Below are positions 16,483 through 25,055 of a stretch of 64,000 nucleotides of DNA, piece after piece. Each line of letters begins with the position of its first letter. The stretch's first letter is position 1. The stretch lies in NCBI GenBank assembly GCA_015665455.1, contig JADFAD010000006.1, positions 310,001 through 374,000 on the forward strand. The letters are read 5' to 3'. This DNA comes from Oceanospirillaceae bacterium. Its GTDB lineage: Bacteria > Pseudomonadota > Gammaproteobacteria > Pseudomonadales > Litoribrevibacteraceae. A model generated the notes under the pieces. It saw nothing but the letters and a program-made list of their open reading frames with translations, made no database searches and was not told the origin of the DNA. Both the position numbers and the translations under genes were made by a program.

Positions 16483-17259
16483 ATGACACCAGTAGCATTA
16501 AACAAAGGAATAAGATCAATCCTTACTGTTACATTGCTGGCCTCTCTTTCCGCTTGCAGCATTCACGTCGATTTTGAAAACACCGCCTCATCAGCTCGCA
16601 ATCAAAATGAGTGCGTTGTCCTTGTTCATGGCTTATGGCGAAGCGGCTTTGCGATGAATAACATTGCCAACTACTTAGAACGCAAAGGTTACCAAACGGT
16701 CAGTATTGATTACCCTTCCACCGACCTTCCCATCCCTGAGTTAGCAGAAACCTACTTATCAACGGGCATTCAACAGTGTGAAACAACAGGCGCTGAAATA
16801 ACACACCTTGTCAGTCACTCCATGGGCGGTGTGTTAATCAGGCAGTATCTGCAAGACCACACGCTGCCTGATCAAAGTAAGGTTGTGATGCTAAGTCCCC
16901 CGAATCAAGGTTCGCAATTGAGTGAAACCTTTGGTGATTCATGGTGGTATAAGTGGTTCGTTGGGCCTGCCGGAAGTTCATTAACCAAGAACAGTAACGG
17001 CATCATCAATCAACTGAAGGCAGTGGATGCAGAAGTTGGCGTCATTGCCGCGCAACGTAATTGGAGTTTTTGGCCTGAGAGCTGGTTACCGTCACCCAAC
17101 GACGGTACGATCTCAGTAGAGAATATGAAATTGCCTGAAATGAAAGACTTCATATTGGTAAATTCCGGCCACAGCATGATGCGCTACAACGCTGAAATTC
17201 AAGATCAGATACAGTTTTTTCTATCCAAAGGGGTATTCAATCATTCATCGTCACTTTGA
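16483..17259 (+). CDS. lipoprotein alpha/beta hydrolase (lipase/esterase-like)
   Basis: A 258-residue protein with a lipoprotein signal peptide and a lipobox ending 'LSAC' (about residues 23-26). The hydrolase fold shows the oxyanion 'VLVHGLWRSG' motif, the nucleophile elbow 'VSHSMGGVL' with its Ser, and a late 'NSGHSMMRY' His. 'DGTIS' supplies a likely acid. These features fit the triacylglycerol lipase/PGAP1-like group. It is probably anchored in the outer membrane facing the periplasm, acting on esters or lipids. GAGAGGC precedes the ATG. It is convergent with the WYL regulator, with eight bases between the stops. Confidence 0.85.
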   Translation: MTPVALNKGIRSILTVTLLASLSACSIHVDFENTASSARNQNECVVLVHGLWRSGFAMNNIANYLERKGYQTVSIDYPSTDLPIPELAETYLSTGIQQCETTGAEITHLVSHSMGGVLIRQYLQDHTLPDQSKVVMLSPPNQGSQLSETFGDSWWYKWFVGPAGSSLTKNSNGIINQLKAVDAEVGVIAAQRNWSFWPESWLPSPNDGTISVENMKLPEMKDFILVNSGHSMMRYNAEIQDQIQFFLSKGVFNHSSSL

Positions 17260-17267
17260 TGAACTCG

Positions 17268-17957
17268 TTACTGTTCCCCATGACCTTGGGTTGCAATGTA
17301 GTGTTCCCAACTGATGCTTTCAGTGGTTTCAAAGGTTTGATCCAGTACTGTCATTTGCTGCATGCGGTCAAACCGAAAATTCCTATAGGCTTCTCGCAAT
17401 TCACACCAAGCCAACAGCGTCCAACGATCTCCCCAGCCGACTAATCTAAGCGGCCAGACAACACGGGACGTTCTTGATTTGGCTTCATCCGAATAGTCAA
17501 TCACCAGCTTTTGTTGTTGCTCACACGCTTTTCGTATCACCAAGTGTGTCTCACGTAACGCATTATCACGATCAATGACGGGGATACAGTAAGGTTGTGT
17601 TTCTGCGTAAGCCTTGAGAGGGTCAGGAAGCACCGACATGATTTTATCTTCAGCCAGCTGAGCTGCTTTTCCAAGCTCTGGATCAGTAAACGCCTTCACC
17701 ATGCGTATGCCAACGAGCAAGGATTGAAGCTCGTCATTCGTGAACATCAAAGGCGGAATTTGAAACCCGGATTGAAGGAGATAGCCGACTCCAGCTTCTC
17801 CTTCAATGGGAATGCCTGATAAGGTCAGCGCCTGAATATCACGGTAAACGGTTCGAACAGAGACCTCCATTTTCCCTGCCAACTGCTCTGCTGTGATCGC
17901 GGTTCTTCGCGATCTCAACAGAGACATGAGGTGAAACAACCGTTCCGCTTTATTCAT
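17268..17957 (-). CDS. YafY-type HTH-WYL transcriptional regulator
   Basis: A 229-residue regulator: a DeoR-like helix-turn-helix at residues 1-60 ('AERLFHLMSLLRSRRTAITAEQLAGKMEVSVRTVYRDIQAL') and a WYL domain in the C-terminal half ('QQKLVIDYSDEAKSRTSRVVWPLRLVGWGDRWTLLAWCELREAYRNFRFDRM'). WYL domains bind ligands or nucleic acids and control DNA binding. It lies downstream of a small monooxygenase-like gene on the same strand, a common arrangement in which the regulator controls its neighbour. The gap between them is largely a 15-bp repeat array. Confidence 0.88.
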   Translation of the reverse strand: MNKAERLFHLMSLLRSRRTAITAEQLAGKMEVSVRTVYRDIQALTLSGIPIEGEAGVGYLLQSGFQIPPLMFTNDELQSLLVGIRMVKAFTDPELGKAAQLAEDKIMSVLPDPLKAYAETQPYCIPVIDRDNALRETHLVIRKACEQQQKLVIDYSDEAKSRTSRVVWPLRLVGWGDRWTLLAWCELREAYRNFRFDRMQQMTVLDQTFETTESISWEHYIATQGHGEQ

Positions 17958-17985
17958 TCAAACCATCTCTCATCAAACACTTAAT

Positions 17986-18060
17986 GCACCTTTGATTAAC
18001 CCGTCTATGGTTAACACACCTAAGATTAGCGGGCCTTTGATTAACATATATGACTAATGC
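17986..18060. repeat. 15-bp tandem repeat, 5 degenerate copies
   Basis: Five consecutive 15-base blocks at 17986, 18001, 18016, 18031 and 18046. The best conserved are GCACCTTTGATTAAC and GGGCCTTTGATTAAC, with three others sharing the TTAAC/TTAGC/TAATGC ends. The array occupies the gap between the monooxygenase-like gene and the WYL regulator gene. It could be decayed slippage product or a set of operator half-sites. Confidence 0.6.
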
Positions 18061-18065
18061 ACCTA

Positions 18066-18398
18066 TTATGCCTTTAGATATTCGGCAAGTGCTTCATATT
18101 TAACTGCACTGTGATTCATGCAAACAGATTCTTGATCGATCAAGGCCATAAACTTGGAAGTACCAAGTACGGACATAAACGAGTCACCGGCCTTTTGAGC
18201 TGCGACCATCGAATCCCAATAAACAATGTCTATCCAGCTTCCATCCTCTTTCTGAGACAGACTTCGGTATTTAAAACCTTCTTGTTGATTAATCCATGCA
18301 TCCACTTCTTTATTTGACGCTTCAAAATCCGAGGTATCCGTACCTTCGTTGAGTTTAAACATACAAAGTTCAACGGCTTCTTGAGTTTGATTATTCAT
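18066..18398 (-). CDS. small dimeric alpha/beta-barrel (antibiotic-biosynthesis monooxygenase-like) protein
   Basis: A 110-residue cytosolic protein: 'AVELCMFKLNEGTDTSDFEASNKEVDAWI' followed by 'EGFKYRSLSQKEDGSWIDIVYWDSMVAAQKA' has the beta-alpha-beta-beta rhythm of ABM-like ferredoxin-fold proteins, with the expected 'W.D..YW.S...A' segment. Catalysis is not proven for such members. A longer frame begins at 18458, but AGGGA lies before the ATG at 18398, so that start is used. The WYL regulator gene follows on the same strand and probably regulates it. Confidence 0.7.
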   Translation of the reverse strand: MNNQTQEAVELCMFKLNEGTDTSDFEASNKEVDAWINQQEGFKYRSLSQKEDGSWIDIVYWDSMVAAQKAGDSFMSVLGTSKFMALIDQESVCMNHSAVKYEALAEYLKA

Positions 18399-18641
18399 GA
18401 TGTAATCCCTAATTAAAATATAAGTGGTTGTTCTTGTCTTCCGTGCTGCAGCAAACACAGAATAAAAGGAACAACTGTCAGGGAATGTCAGTAGTGAATA
18501 ATCACACGAATAATCAATTGCCTTTTATCCTCTTGTCCCGCCACTTCAACCAGCTTATTATCCTTAATTAAGATTTACACGGTGAATACTCAGCCGTCAT
18601 GGATAATAAGAGCCAAGACAGCTCATCTAATGGAGAACATA

Positions 18642-19265
18642 ATGCGCATTAAACTTTTGCTTTCTACACTCATCCTGAGTGCTGCAACCACGGTCCAAGC
18701 TGGCAACCTTAACTTCTTAACGGATACCGTGGTGTCTGAGTTCACCCCTGAAGATGCAAGTTCTTTTAAAGACTTCGTAGGAAATGAGCTTAAGACGTTA
18801 GCAGATAAAGAAAGTGCACAATGGCATTCTTCTTCTACGAAGTTACAAGGCATTGTTAAGCCTCAAATCACATTCGAACAAGACGGAACAACCTGTCGCC
18901 AAACTCGATTTGCGTTGAAAGGCAAAAACGATCGTAAGATGTTTTTCACCTTCGATGTTTGTAAACAAGGTGAAAAGTGGAAAATCGTAGAATCACCACT
19001 GGCCCGATTCAAAAAAGAAGACTGGAACGTGTTTGAAACTGAACTGGCTGATGCCATGAACGAAGGCCAAGATGGCCACCCTGTAAGCTGGAGCATTCGC
19101 CGAATCGGCGTAACGGGTACCATTGTTCCTCTGAACAACCAAATGAAAAATAAACAAGAATGTCGTGATGCTGCAATCAGTGTTGCAGATTCCAAAGGCC
19201 ATACATCTAACGGTCGTTATGAATTCTGTAAAGTAGACGGTCTGTGGACACGTTCCACAAAATAA
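18642..19265 (+). CDS. exported protein of unknown function
   Basis: A 207-residue protein with a signal peptide (MRIKLLLSTLILSAATTVQA) and a soluble periplasmic mature part. Four cysteines ('GTTCRQTRF', 'FDVCKQGEKW', 'KQECRDAAI', 'YEFCKVDGLW') suggest two disulphides. Several short beta-rich segments end in 'K..W', such as 'CKQGEKWKIVES' and 'CKVDGLWTRST', resembling an internal duplication. GGAG lies six bases before the ATG at 18642, which is preferred over an in-frame ATG at 18582. A strong terminator follows. No family is recognised. Confidence 0.65.
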   Translation: MRIKLLLSTLILSAATTVQAGNLNFLTDTVVSEFTPEDASSFKDFVGNELKTLADKESAQWHSSSTKLQGIVKPQITFEQDGTTCRQTRFALKGKNDRKMFFTFDVCKQGEKWKIVESPLARFKKEDWNVFETELADAMNEGQDGHPVSWSIRRIGVTGTIVPLNNQMKNKQECRDAAISVADSKGHTSNGRYEFCKVDGLWTRSTK

Positions 19266-19288
19266 GAATATTTCCGTGCAGATACAAA

Positions 19289-19319
19289 ACTGCCGCTTTT
19301 CAGCGGCAGTTTTTATTTT
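19289..19319 (+). terminator. strong rho-independent terminator
   Basis: A perfect eight-base stem (ACTGCCGC / GCGGCAGT) with a six-base loop is followed by TTTTATTTT. It lies between the convergent exported-protein gene and the DUF2860 barrel gene and ends the former. Confidence 0.88.
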
Positions 19320-19339
19320 AACCAAACACCTTCAAATCT

Positions 19340-20374
19340 TTAAAAACGGTATAGCATACCCAACGAACCCGTTACGATATCCGCGTCATAAAAGTTAATG
19401 TCAGAATCTGATTCACCGGCCGCCACTGATGCGACAGCAGACCACCCTTTTAAACCAAAGGGCGAGTGATAAGTCCCCACGATACTGCCACCAAAGTTAT
19501 CCGTTTGTTCAGTTTCACTGTAAATTGGATTTTCTTCATCATGCTCGGTATGAGAATAACTCATAGTCACAATAAGCGTGTATTGCTGAGTGTTTCGGAT
19601 GTATGCCAACTCACCGCCAACGCGATCACGACTCATGGCATCCCCGTCCATATCAAACTTATGATAATTGATGGCCGGTACTAATAAATTGCCAGGGCTA
19701 AGTCGATGAATATAACTGAATTTAACGCTCGTTTGTTCACCTTCTCGGTTAAGAAGATCTTGTTGCTCTACCGATAATGCGCCACCGTCAACCAAAGCCT
19801 GACCGGACTCTTCATCATCAATTTCAATCACTCGATGGCTTAACTCCACACCGAACCCAGTACCAGCAATGCCTTGCCAACCAATTCGGCCACCATTGGA
19901 GTTACGATCGGCCTCTTCTCGTTCTACACCCGTTTGGTATGGGTCTGCATACACAGAGGTCGGTATGGCCGAAAATAAGAACGCGCCATAGACAATACCT
20001 TTATCGGCTAATTCATGTCGCACACCCGTTTGGAAGGTGAAATCATAACGTACCAAATCTTCCAGTGAGTTACCGAAGAACAACTGAGTTCGAGATTCAG
20101 CAAACGTATAGTTTAACTCACCCGTGAAAAAACCACTGACGTCTGTTTCAGAATCAGGCCCTTCATCTAGGGAGTCAATCTCTTCAATGGCAACATCCCC
20201 CATGTCTGTACCTGCAACCGTATTACTTGAAAAACTGGTACCCGTAACACCCAACGTGAGGAAACCACCAAAGCCACTCTCTTCGGGAATCGGTTGAAGC
20301 GGCGCGGAGAAAACTATACTGGAAGCAAATAAAGACACTACCCCTGACGCAGTTAAGACAAGTTTGCTGTTCAT
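19340..20374 (-). CDS. DUF2860-like outer-membrane beta-barrel protein
   Basis: A 344-residue protein with a signal peptide ending near 'SIVFSA', then 'PLQPIPEESGFGGFLTLGVTG', the recognisable opening of DUF2860 proteins. The rest alternates amphipathic strands and acidic loops and ends in aromatic 'SLGMLYRF', the C-terminal signature for BAM-dependent barrels. It probably sits in the outer membrane as a porin or channel; function is unknown for the family. It is monocistronic, convergent with the exported-protein gene and separated from amrS upstream. Confidence 0.78.
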   Translation of the reverse strand: MNSKLVLTASGVVSLFASSIVFSAPLQPIPEESGFGGFLTLGVTGTSFSSNTVAGTDMGDVAIEEIDSLDEGPDSETDVSGFFTGELNYTFAESRTQLFFGNSLEDLVRYDFTFQTGVRHELADKGIVYGAFLFSAIPTSVYADPYQTGVEREEADRNSNGGRIGWQGIAGTGFGVELSHRVIEIDDEESGQALVDGGALSVEQQDLLNREGEQTSVKFSYIHRLSPGNLLVPAINYHKFDMDGDAMSRDRVGGELAYIRNTQQYTLIVTMSYSHTEHDEENPIYSETEQTDNFGGSIVGTYHSPFGLKGWSAVASVAAGESDSDINFYDADIVTGSLGMLYRF

Positions 20375-20509
20375 AAAAATCCCTTTAAAGAATTTGTAAG
20401 TGGTTAAGTAGCTTAAGTTTCAATAATAGACGAATTAACGATAAAACAAATCCAAGATAATCATTCAAAACATACCATATGGTATTTTAAGATTATTATT
20501 ACTTGGAAA

Positions 20510-21664
20510 TTAATGTGTTATAGGGTCAATTAACCTTACAGACTGCCTTTTAGCCCCCCAATTTCCGGGTAAACCATTAAATAAGCCGGGAATATGTTCT
20601 CCGCAATGTAAGCAGTCTCCATGTTCCGTCAGCTGCCATTCACCCAGTTCGTACCAATCCCGCTCTATAACTCGGTGACCGCACCCCTTACAGTAGGTGC
20701 TACTACCAACAGTATCGTGCACATTGCCTGTGTAGACGTAATGCAACCCATTTTCTAAGGCGATTTTTCGAGCCATGGTCAATATTGATGGAGGCGTACG
20801 GGGTTTATCTCGCATCTTCCAATCCGGATGAAACGCCGAAAAGTGCAACGGAATATTCGGCCCCAGTTGCTCATAGAACCATTGAGTCATCGCATGAAGC
20901 TCTGCTTCGCTATCATTTTCATCAGGAATCAACAATGTCGTGACTTCAAACCAGACCTTCGTTTCATAACGTAGATATTTGAGGGTGTCCAATACCGCAT
21001 CAAGTTGACCACCACAGATGTGTTTATAAAACTTCTGCGAAAACGCTTTAAGATCAATGTTCGCTGCGTCCATGACACCATAAAACTTTTCTCTCGGTTT
21101 CTCACATATGTAGCCTGCACTTACAGCAACCGCATTTATTCCTTTTTCGTGACACGCCTCAGCAGTATCAATGGCATACTCTAAAAAGGTAACAGGGTCA
21201 TTATAAGTAAATGCAACACTGGTACACCCTAAAGTGGCCGCAGATACGGCCAGTGTTTCAGGCATTGCAGAATCCGCCAACGTATCCATCTCTCGGGATT
21301 TACTCATGTCCCAATTTTGACAAAACTTGCACGCCAAATTACAGCCTGCGGTCCCAAATGAAAGTACCGACGAACCGGGATAAAAATGATTCAGAGGTTT
21401 CTTTTCAATGGGATCAATACAAAAACCACTCGAGCGACCGTAACTGTATAACTGAACCTGATTGTCTTCTCGACCTCGGACGTAACATAACCCCCGTTGG
21501 CCTTCACGTAATTTACATGCTCTGGGGCAAACATCGCATTGAAGTCGACCATCTTCTAAAGCATGCCAATAAACGGTCGGGTGCACCTTTGGAGGATGTA
21601 CCTTTGAAGAACGTACATTTGAAGGATGTACCTTTGGAGAATGTACCGGCTTATGAGAATTCAT
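20510..21664 (-). CDS. amrS: AmmeMemoRadiSam system radical SAM enzyme
   Basis: A 384-residue radical SAM protein. An N-terminal four-Cys segment ('LQCDVCPRACKLREGQRGLCYVRG') is followed by the radical SAM cluster 'CNLACKFCQNWDMSK' (C-x3-C-x2-C), 'VAFTYNDPVTFLEYAID', and a C-terminal pair of zinc-like C-x2-C motifs ('TYCKGCGHR', 'DCLHCGEHI'). It is related to pyruvate-formate-lyase-activating enzymes. The partner genes amrB and amrA are divergent on the other strand. The N-terminus before the first Cys is a repetitive Lys-Val-His-Pro tract encoded by a 15-bp array. A GTG eight codons upstream (21688) is an alternative start. Confidence 0.9.
   Translation of the reverse strand: MNSHKPVHSPKVHPSNVRSSKVHPPKVHPTVYWHALEDGRLQCDVCPRACKLREGQRGLCYVRGREDNQVQLYSYGRSSGFCIDPIEKKPLNHFYPGSSVLSFGTAGCNLACKFCQNWDMSKSREMDTLADSAMPETLAVSAATLGCTSVAFTYNDPVTFLEYAIDTAEACHEKGINAVAVSAGYICEKPREKFYGVMDAANIDLKAFSQKFYKHICGGQLDAVLDTLKYLRYETKVWFEVTTLLIPDENDSEAELHAMTQWFYEQLGPNIPLHFSAFHPDWKMRDKPRTPPSILTMARKIALENGLHYVYTGNVHDTVGSSTYCKGCGHRVIERDWYELGEWQLTEHGDCLHCGEHIPGLFNGLPGNWGAKRQSVRLIDPITH
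21583..21642. repeat. 15-bp in-frame tandem repeat in the amrS N-terminus, 4 copies
   Basis: Four 15-base units (21583, 21598, 21613, 21628) of the form G(T/C)AC(C/A)TTTG(G/A)A(G/A)(G/A)A(T/C) on the plus strand. They are read on the minus strand as pentapeptides such as SPKVH, PSNVR, SSKVH and PPKVH. The period keeps the frame and lengthens only the poorly ordered N-terminus of AmrS. Confidence 0.8.
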
Positions 21665-21783
21665 GCTTAGTGTCCACTGCGCTTCCACTCATCCAGTGTC
21701 ATCACGTAATGAGTAAAATCATTCATCTACTTTAACTTTAATACAGGGTGAATCAGCCGCAACTATTTTCTAAGTCACCGTTT

Positions 21784-21843
21784 ACAAATAATCATTTCAC
21801 AAATAACCATTCAACAAATATCCATTCAACAAATAACCAGTTA
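21784..21843. repeat. 15-bp tandem repeat, 4 copies
   Basis: Four 15-base units (21784, 21799, 21814, 21829) with consensus ACAAATAACCATTCA. They lie in the 346-base divergent gap between amrS and amrB. Apart from this array and ordinary AT-rich sequence, I see nothing in that gap. Confidence 0.8.
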
Positions 21844-22010
21844 AAGCACGACGTCAAACAACCGACTGATGGCACCTTAGATAAACGATCAACATCAATA
21901 TTTTGCACTAAAATATGAGTAAGGTTGATACCTGACACAAGACACTATGACAGCCCTCAAATACAACAATCAGTCAAACAAACCGCGTTCACCATGCAGT
22001 AGGTAACGTT

Positions 22011-22790
22011 ATGAACATTCGATACCCCGCCGTTGCAGGCAGTTTTTATCCAGAGTCCGCAGAGGTATTACAGAAAACGGTCAACCAGCTTTTAAAAAGC
22101 GCTCCCGTCAAACCTTGCCACCCGAAAGCCCTCATTGCACCGCACGCGGGTTATAAGTATTCAGGGGAAATTGCCGCAGCGGCCTATAACACGCTGTCAG
22201 ACATGGCAAATACAATACAGAAAGTAGTACTCCTCGGACCATCTCATCGTGTGCCTTTACGCGGGATTGCACTTACGGATTGCGACACATTTCAAACCCC
22301 CTTAGGGGATATTCCCGTGGACCCAGACGCGCTTGATAAGATATTTACCATCCCTTCCGTTACGATCAGCGGTCAAGCACATGCGTGGGAACACAGCATT
22401 GAAGTGCACCTCCCGTTTTTACAGCAGATGTTAAACGCATTCAGTTTGGTGCCCTTATTGGTTGGAGAAGCCAGTCCAGAAGATGTATGTGAGGTATTAA
22501 CGGCCCTTTGGGGCGAGGAAGAAACCCTCATCGTAGTGAGTACGGATCTTAGTCATTACCATCAATACGAAAAAGCCCAACAACTGGACTACATCACCAC
22601 CGAAGCCATAGAACACTTCACGACCCATTTAAATGGCAATCAAGCCTGTGGGTGTAACCCTCTGAATGGTTTATTACTGGCGGCCAAACAACATGGCTTG
22701 CACCTAACGACTTTAGATTTACGTAACTCAGGTGATACCGCAGGACCAAAAGATCACGTAGTAGGATACGGCGCGTATGCCATACACTGA
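22011..22790 (+). CDS. amrB: AmmeMemoRadiSam system protein B (Memo-like)
   Basis: A 259-residue Memo-family protein: 'AVAGSFYPESAEVL' at the N-terminus, 'APHAGYKYSGEIAAAAY', 'VVLLGPSHRVPLRGIAL', 'WEHSIEVHLPFLQ' and 'VVSTDLSHYHQYEKA'. The His residues in these segments match the metal-site His of Memo and of non-haem iron dioxygenase relatives. It is translationally coupled to amrA (14-base overlap) and divergent from amrS. The trio is a known conserved set whose biochemical role is unresolved. Confidence 0.93.
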   Translation: MNIRYPAVAGSFYPESAEVLQKTVNQLLKSAPVKPCHPKALIAPHAGYKYSGEIAAAAYNTLSDMANTIQKVVLLGPSHRVPLRGIALTDCDTFQTPLGDIPVDPDALDKIFTIPSVTISGQAHAWEHSIEVHLPFLQQMLNAFSLVPLLVGEASPEDVCEVLTALWGEEETLIVVSTDLSHYHQYEKAQQLDYITTEAIEHFTTHLNGNQACGCNPLNGLLLAAKQHGLHLTTLDLRNSGDTAGPKDHVVGYGAYAIH

Positions 22791-23361
22791 AGTCCACATA
22801 GATACGCTATCCCAACTACAGAAGACCTACTTATTAAAACTCGCCAGAGAAGCGATTCAATACGGCCTAAATACGGGCAGTCTCATAGGAATTAATTTTG
22901 AACAAGTCGATACAACCCTACTGGCTCAAGGTTGCTCGTTCGTTACCTTACATAAAGAAAACGAATTACGAGGGTGTGTTGGCGCCCTTGCGCCATACCA
23001 ATCGTTGATTAAAGACGTAATAGAACACGCTTTTGGCGCGGCCTTTCGTGACTACCGATTTCATCCAGTGACTCAAGATGAACTCGCTCAATTGCACATC
23101 GAAATTTCAGTACTGACACCTCAAGAACCCATCTTCTGTAAAACAGAAAAGCAATTACTTGATCAAATCCAACCTCATAAAGATGGCTTAACCATTGAAG
23201 ACGGTGCCGCGCACGCCACTTTTTTACCCACTGTTTGGGATTCACTCCCAAATAAAGAAACCTTTCTCGAGCACCTGAAACAAAAAGCAGGCTTAACGAA
23301 ACAGCATTGGTCAAAGAGCATTAATGTATACCGATATCATACAATCAGCTTCGCTGAATAA
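22777..23361 (+). CDS. amrA: AmmeMemoRadiSam system protein A (AMMECR1 domain)
   Basis: A 194-residue protein with an AMMECR1 domain: 'FVTLHKENELRGCVGALAPYQSLIKDVIEHAFGAAFRDYRF' contains the invariant LRGC motif, and 'LHIEISVLTPQEPI' and 'TFLPTVWDSLPNKETFLEHLKQKAGL' follow. Its start lies inside the end of amrB. The LRGC Cys and the overlap with a Memo gene argue for a shared complex. Its 3' end overlaps the convergent glycosyltransferase gene by 17 bases. Confidence 0.93.
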   Translation: MPYTEVHIDTLSQLQKTYLLKLAREAIQYGLNTGSLIGINFEQVDTTLLAQGCSFVTLHKENELRGCVGALAPYQSLIKDVIEHAFGAAFRDYRFHPVTQDELAQLHIEISVLTPQEPIFCKTEKQLLDQIQPHKDGLTIEDGAAHATFLPTVWDSLPNKETFLEHLKQKAGLTKQHWSKSINVYRYHTISFAE

Positions 23362-24766
23362 CGGAATGATATTCTTTAAACGAATCCAACCGTAAACGAT
23401 AAATAACCACCACTAAAGCCACCAGCAAAATGGTGCCAAACTCCACAATTCTCACCCAATAAGGCTGGTCGTACGGGCCTAAATGCGCTGAAGCAATGAA
23501 TCCAACATACTCTAAATTCAGCCCTACGATATACGCCATCACGATCATCATAGATGCTACCCAAGCAGTAGGATTAAAATGCAATGCAGCAAAAGGTAAG
23601 ACCCACACCAAATACCAAGGGTTAATCACCGGAGCACAAAGCAAAAACACGCCCATAATCAAATCACCACGTACCAAGTGCTCTTTTGAGGAATGGGAAT
23701 AAACAAAGAAGTAACTGCCAAGCAGCAAGCACAACAAACCCGCCAGTATCAGTTTGGCGTATTGGCCGTCCAACCAAACCGTTAAAACCCCATACAACGC
23801 GGAGTTAAACTCCCAGTTCTGAGCCATCGCGGATAAACCTAACATGTCGGATTCACTGGAAATAAGCAGTGGCGCATACACACCGACGATGACCAACAGA
23901 AATACCATGAACGGCACCAAAAATGACATCAACTTGCGCAGGGTAAATAAGGGGCCACGAAAAAAGCCTTTTGGTAACAATAAAAACGGAATAAACAGAA
24001 CCGCGAAGATTTTCGCCGCCACGCTGAAAGCGAGCCAAACGGCTGTCCACTTATAAAGTACTCGTTGATAACAATACACTGCGGCCATTAACAAACACAC
24101 CGCCAAACCATCCGGGTGCGCCGTCAACACTAGCTCTTTGAATACGAGAGGAGACCATGCATACAACATTACACCGATCATGCCCAATCGCGATGAGGTC
24201 ATTTTTAACAGTAAAACAATTAAAACCATGTCCACTGCACTGTAAAGAAATTGCAACGGCCACACCTCTCCTGGCGCAATCAGGTAGGCAAATAAAAAGC
24301 TGTACTGAAGCGTTGGCCCATAAATGGTCGGAATATCCGGGTAATTAATTTGACCCAATATCGCTTGAAACTTGGGAGAGATATTGTGAGACGAGTATTC
24401 AGGATCAAAATACGCACTTGGCGGCATACCGTAAGGCGAATCAAAGTGAACGGTATGGTAAGCATCCCATAGATAACGAAAGTAATCGTCCTCAAATAAT
24501 GGCGCACCAAACAAACCGACCACATGAAATAGCAACGCCCAAATAAAAATAAATCGGGCTGAAAGTATTTGTCCTGATCGCCACAAATACACCGCATACC
24601 CAAAAACAATGGCATAACTGACAAACGCTAACCCCAAATACCCCAACAAACGATCGGAGTAATCGGATTGAGAAAAAATCACCAAACTTAAGAACGAAAG
24701 TAGCATGCCAAACTCTGGCAATTGGAAGTGCCAGCGACTGCTCAACGATTCAATACCCTTCTTCAT
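23345..24766 (-). CDS. polytopic glycosyltransferase (GT87/PMT-like)
   Basis: A 473-residue membrane protein with about ten or more helices. An early loop carries 'LFEDDYFRYLWDAYH', the acidic loop motif (D-D-x-x-RYLWD) found in GT-C enzymes that use polyprenyl-phosphate sugars, and later 'AHPDGLAVCLLMAAVYCY' and 'LLCAPVINPWYLVWVLPFA' are typical of GT87/DUF2029 proteins. It probably transfers a sugar on the periplasmic side. A TTG at 24802 is possible, but GAGG lies six bases before the ATG at 24766. A DPM1-like GT2 gene 1.6 kb away on the plus strand could supply the lipid-linked donor (inference). Confidence 0.78.
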   Translation of the reverse strand: MKKGIESLSSRWHFQLPEFGMLLSFLSLVIFSQSDYSDRLLGYLGLAFVSYAIVFGYAVYLWRSGQILSARFIFIWALLFHVVGLFGAPLFEDDYFRYLWDAYHTVHFDSPYGMPPSAYFDPEYSSHNISPKFQAILGQINYPDIPTIYGPTLQYSFLFAYLIAPGEVWPLQFLYSAVDMVLIVLLLKMTSSRLGMIGVMLYAWSPLVFKELVLTAHPDGLAVCLLMAAVYCYQRVLYKWTAVWLAFSVAAKIFAVLFIPFLLLPKGFFRGPLFTLRKLMSFLVPFMVFLLVIVGVYAPLLISSESDMLGLSAMAQNWEFNSALYGVLTVWLDGQYAKLILAGLLCLLLGSYFFVYSHSSKEHLVRGDLIMGVFLLCAPVINPWYLVWVLPFAALHFNPTAWVASMMIVMAYIVGLNLEYVGFIASAHLGPYDQPYWVRIVEFGTILLVALVVVIYRLRLDSFKEYHSVIQRS

Positions 24767-25055
24767 ACACGCCTCTTTACGAGTGTTATTTTTGAAATTC
24801 AATCAACACAAACTCGCTAAGAGAAGCAGACGAGTAGAAAAGTTCCTTCATTAATTAGAAAATATCACTTTAATATCAAAAAGTTACAAACGGTTGTTTT
24901 GTGATAAATCTGTGATCAATTAACTATTTCTTCGTGATACCTCTGGTCTGTTTTTTCGTAATACTGCGTCGGCAACTAACGCATATAAAAGCACATAGGA
25001 GAGCAACGTCCTTCTAAAAGTGCATGAAACAAATCGAATTAAACAAGGTGAGATC

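Noticed and set aside
18399-18641. Upstream extensions of the two genes flanking this gap (in-frame starts at 18458 and 18582)
   Set aside because: Shine-Dalgarno sequences lie directly before the internal ATGs (18398 and 18642), and the extension at 18582 precedes a good signal peptide.
17986-21843. Short regularly spaced repeats as a possible CRISPR array
   Set aside because: Units are contiguous (no spacers), only 15 bases long, partly coding, and no cas gene is present.
24840-25020. TGTGAT repeats upstream of the CxxC-protein gene as a CRP site
   Set aside because: Two TGTGAT half sites occur in direct orientation; no inverted TCACA half is correctly spaced.
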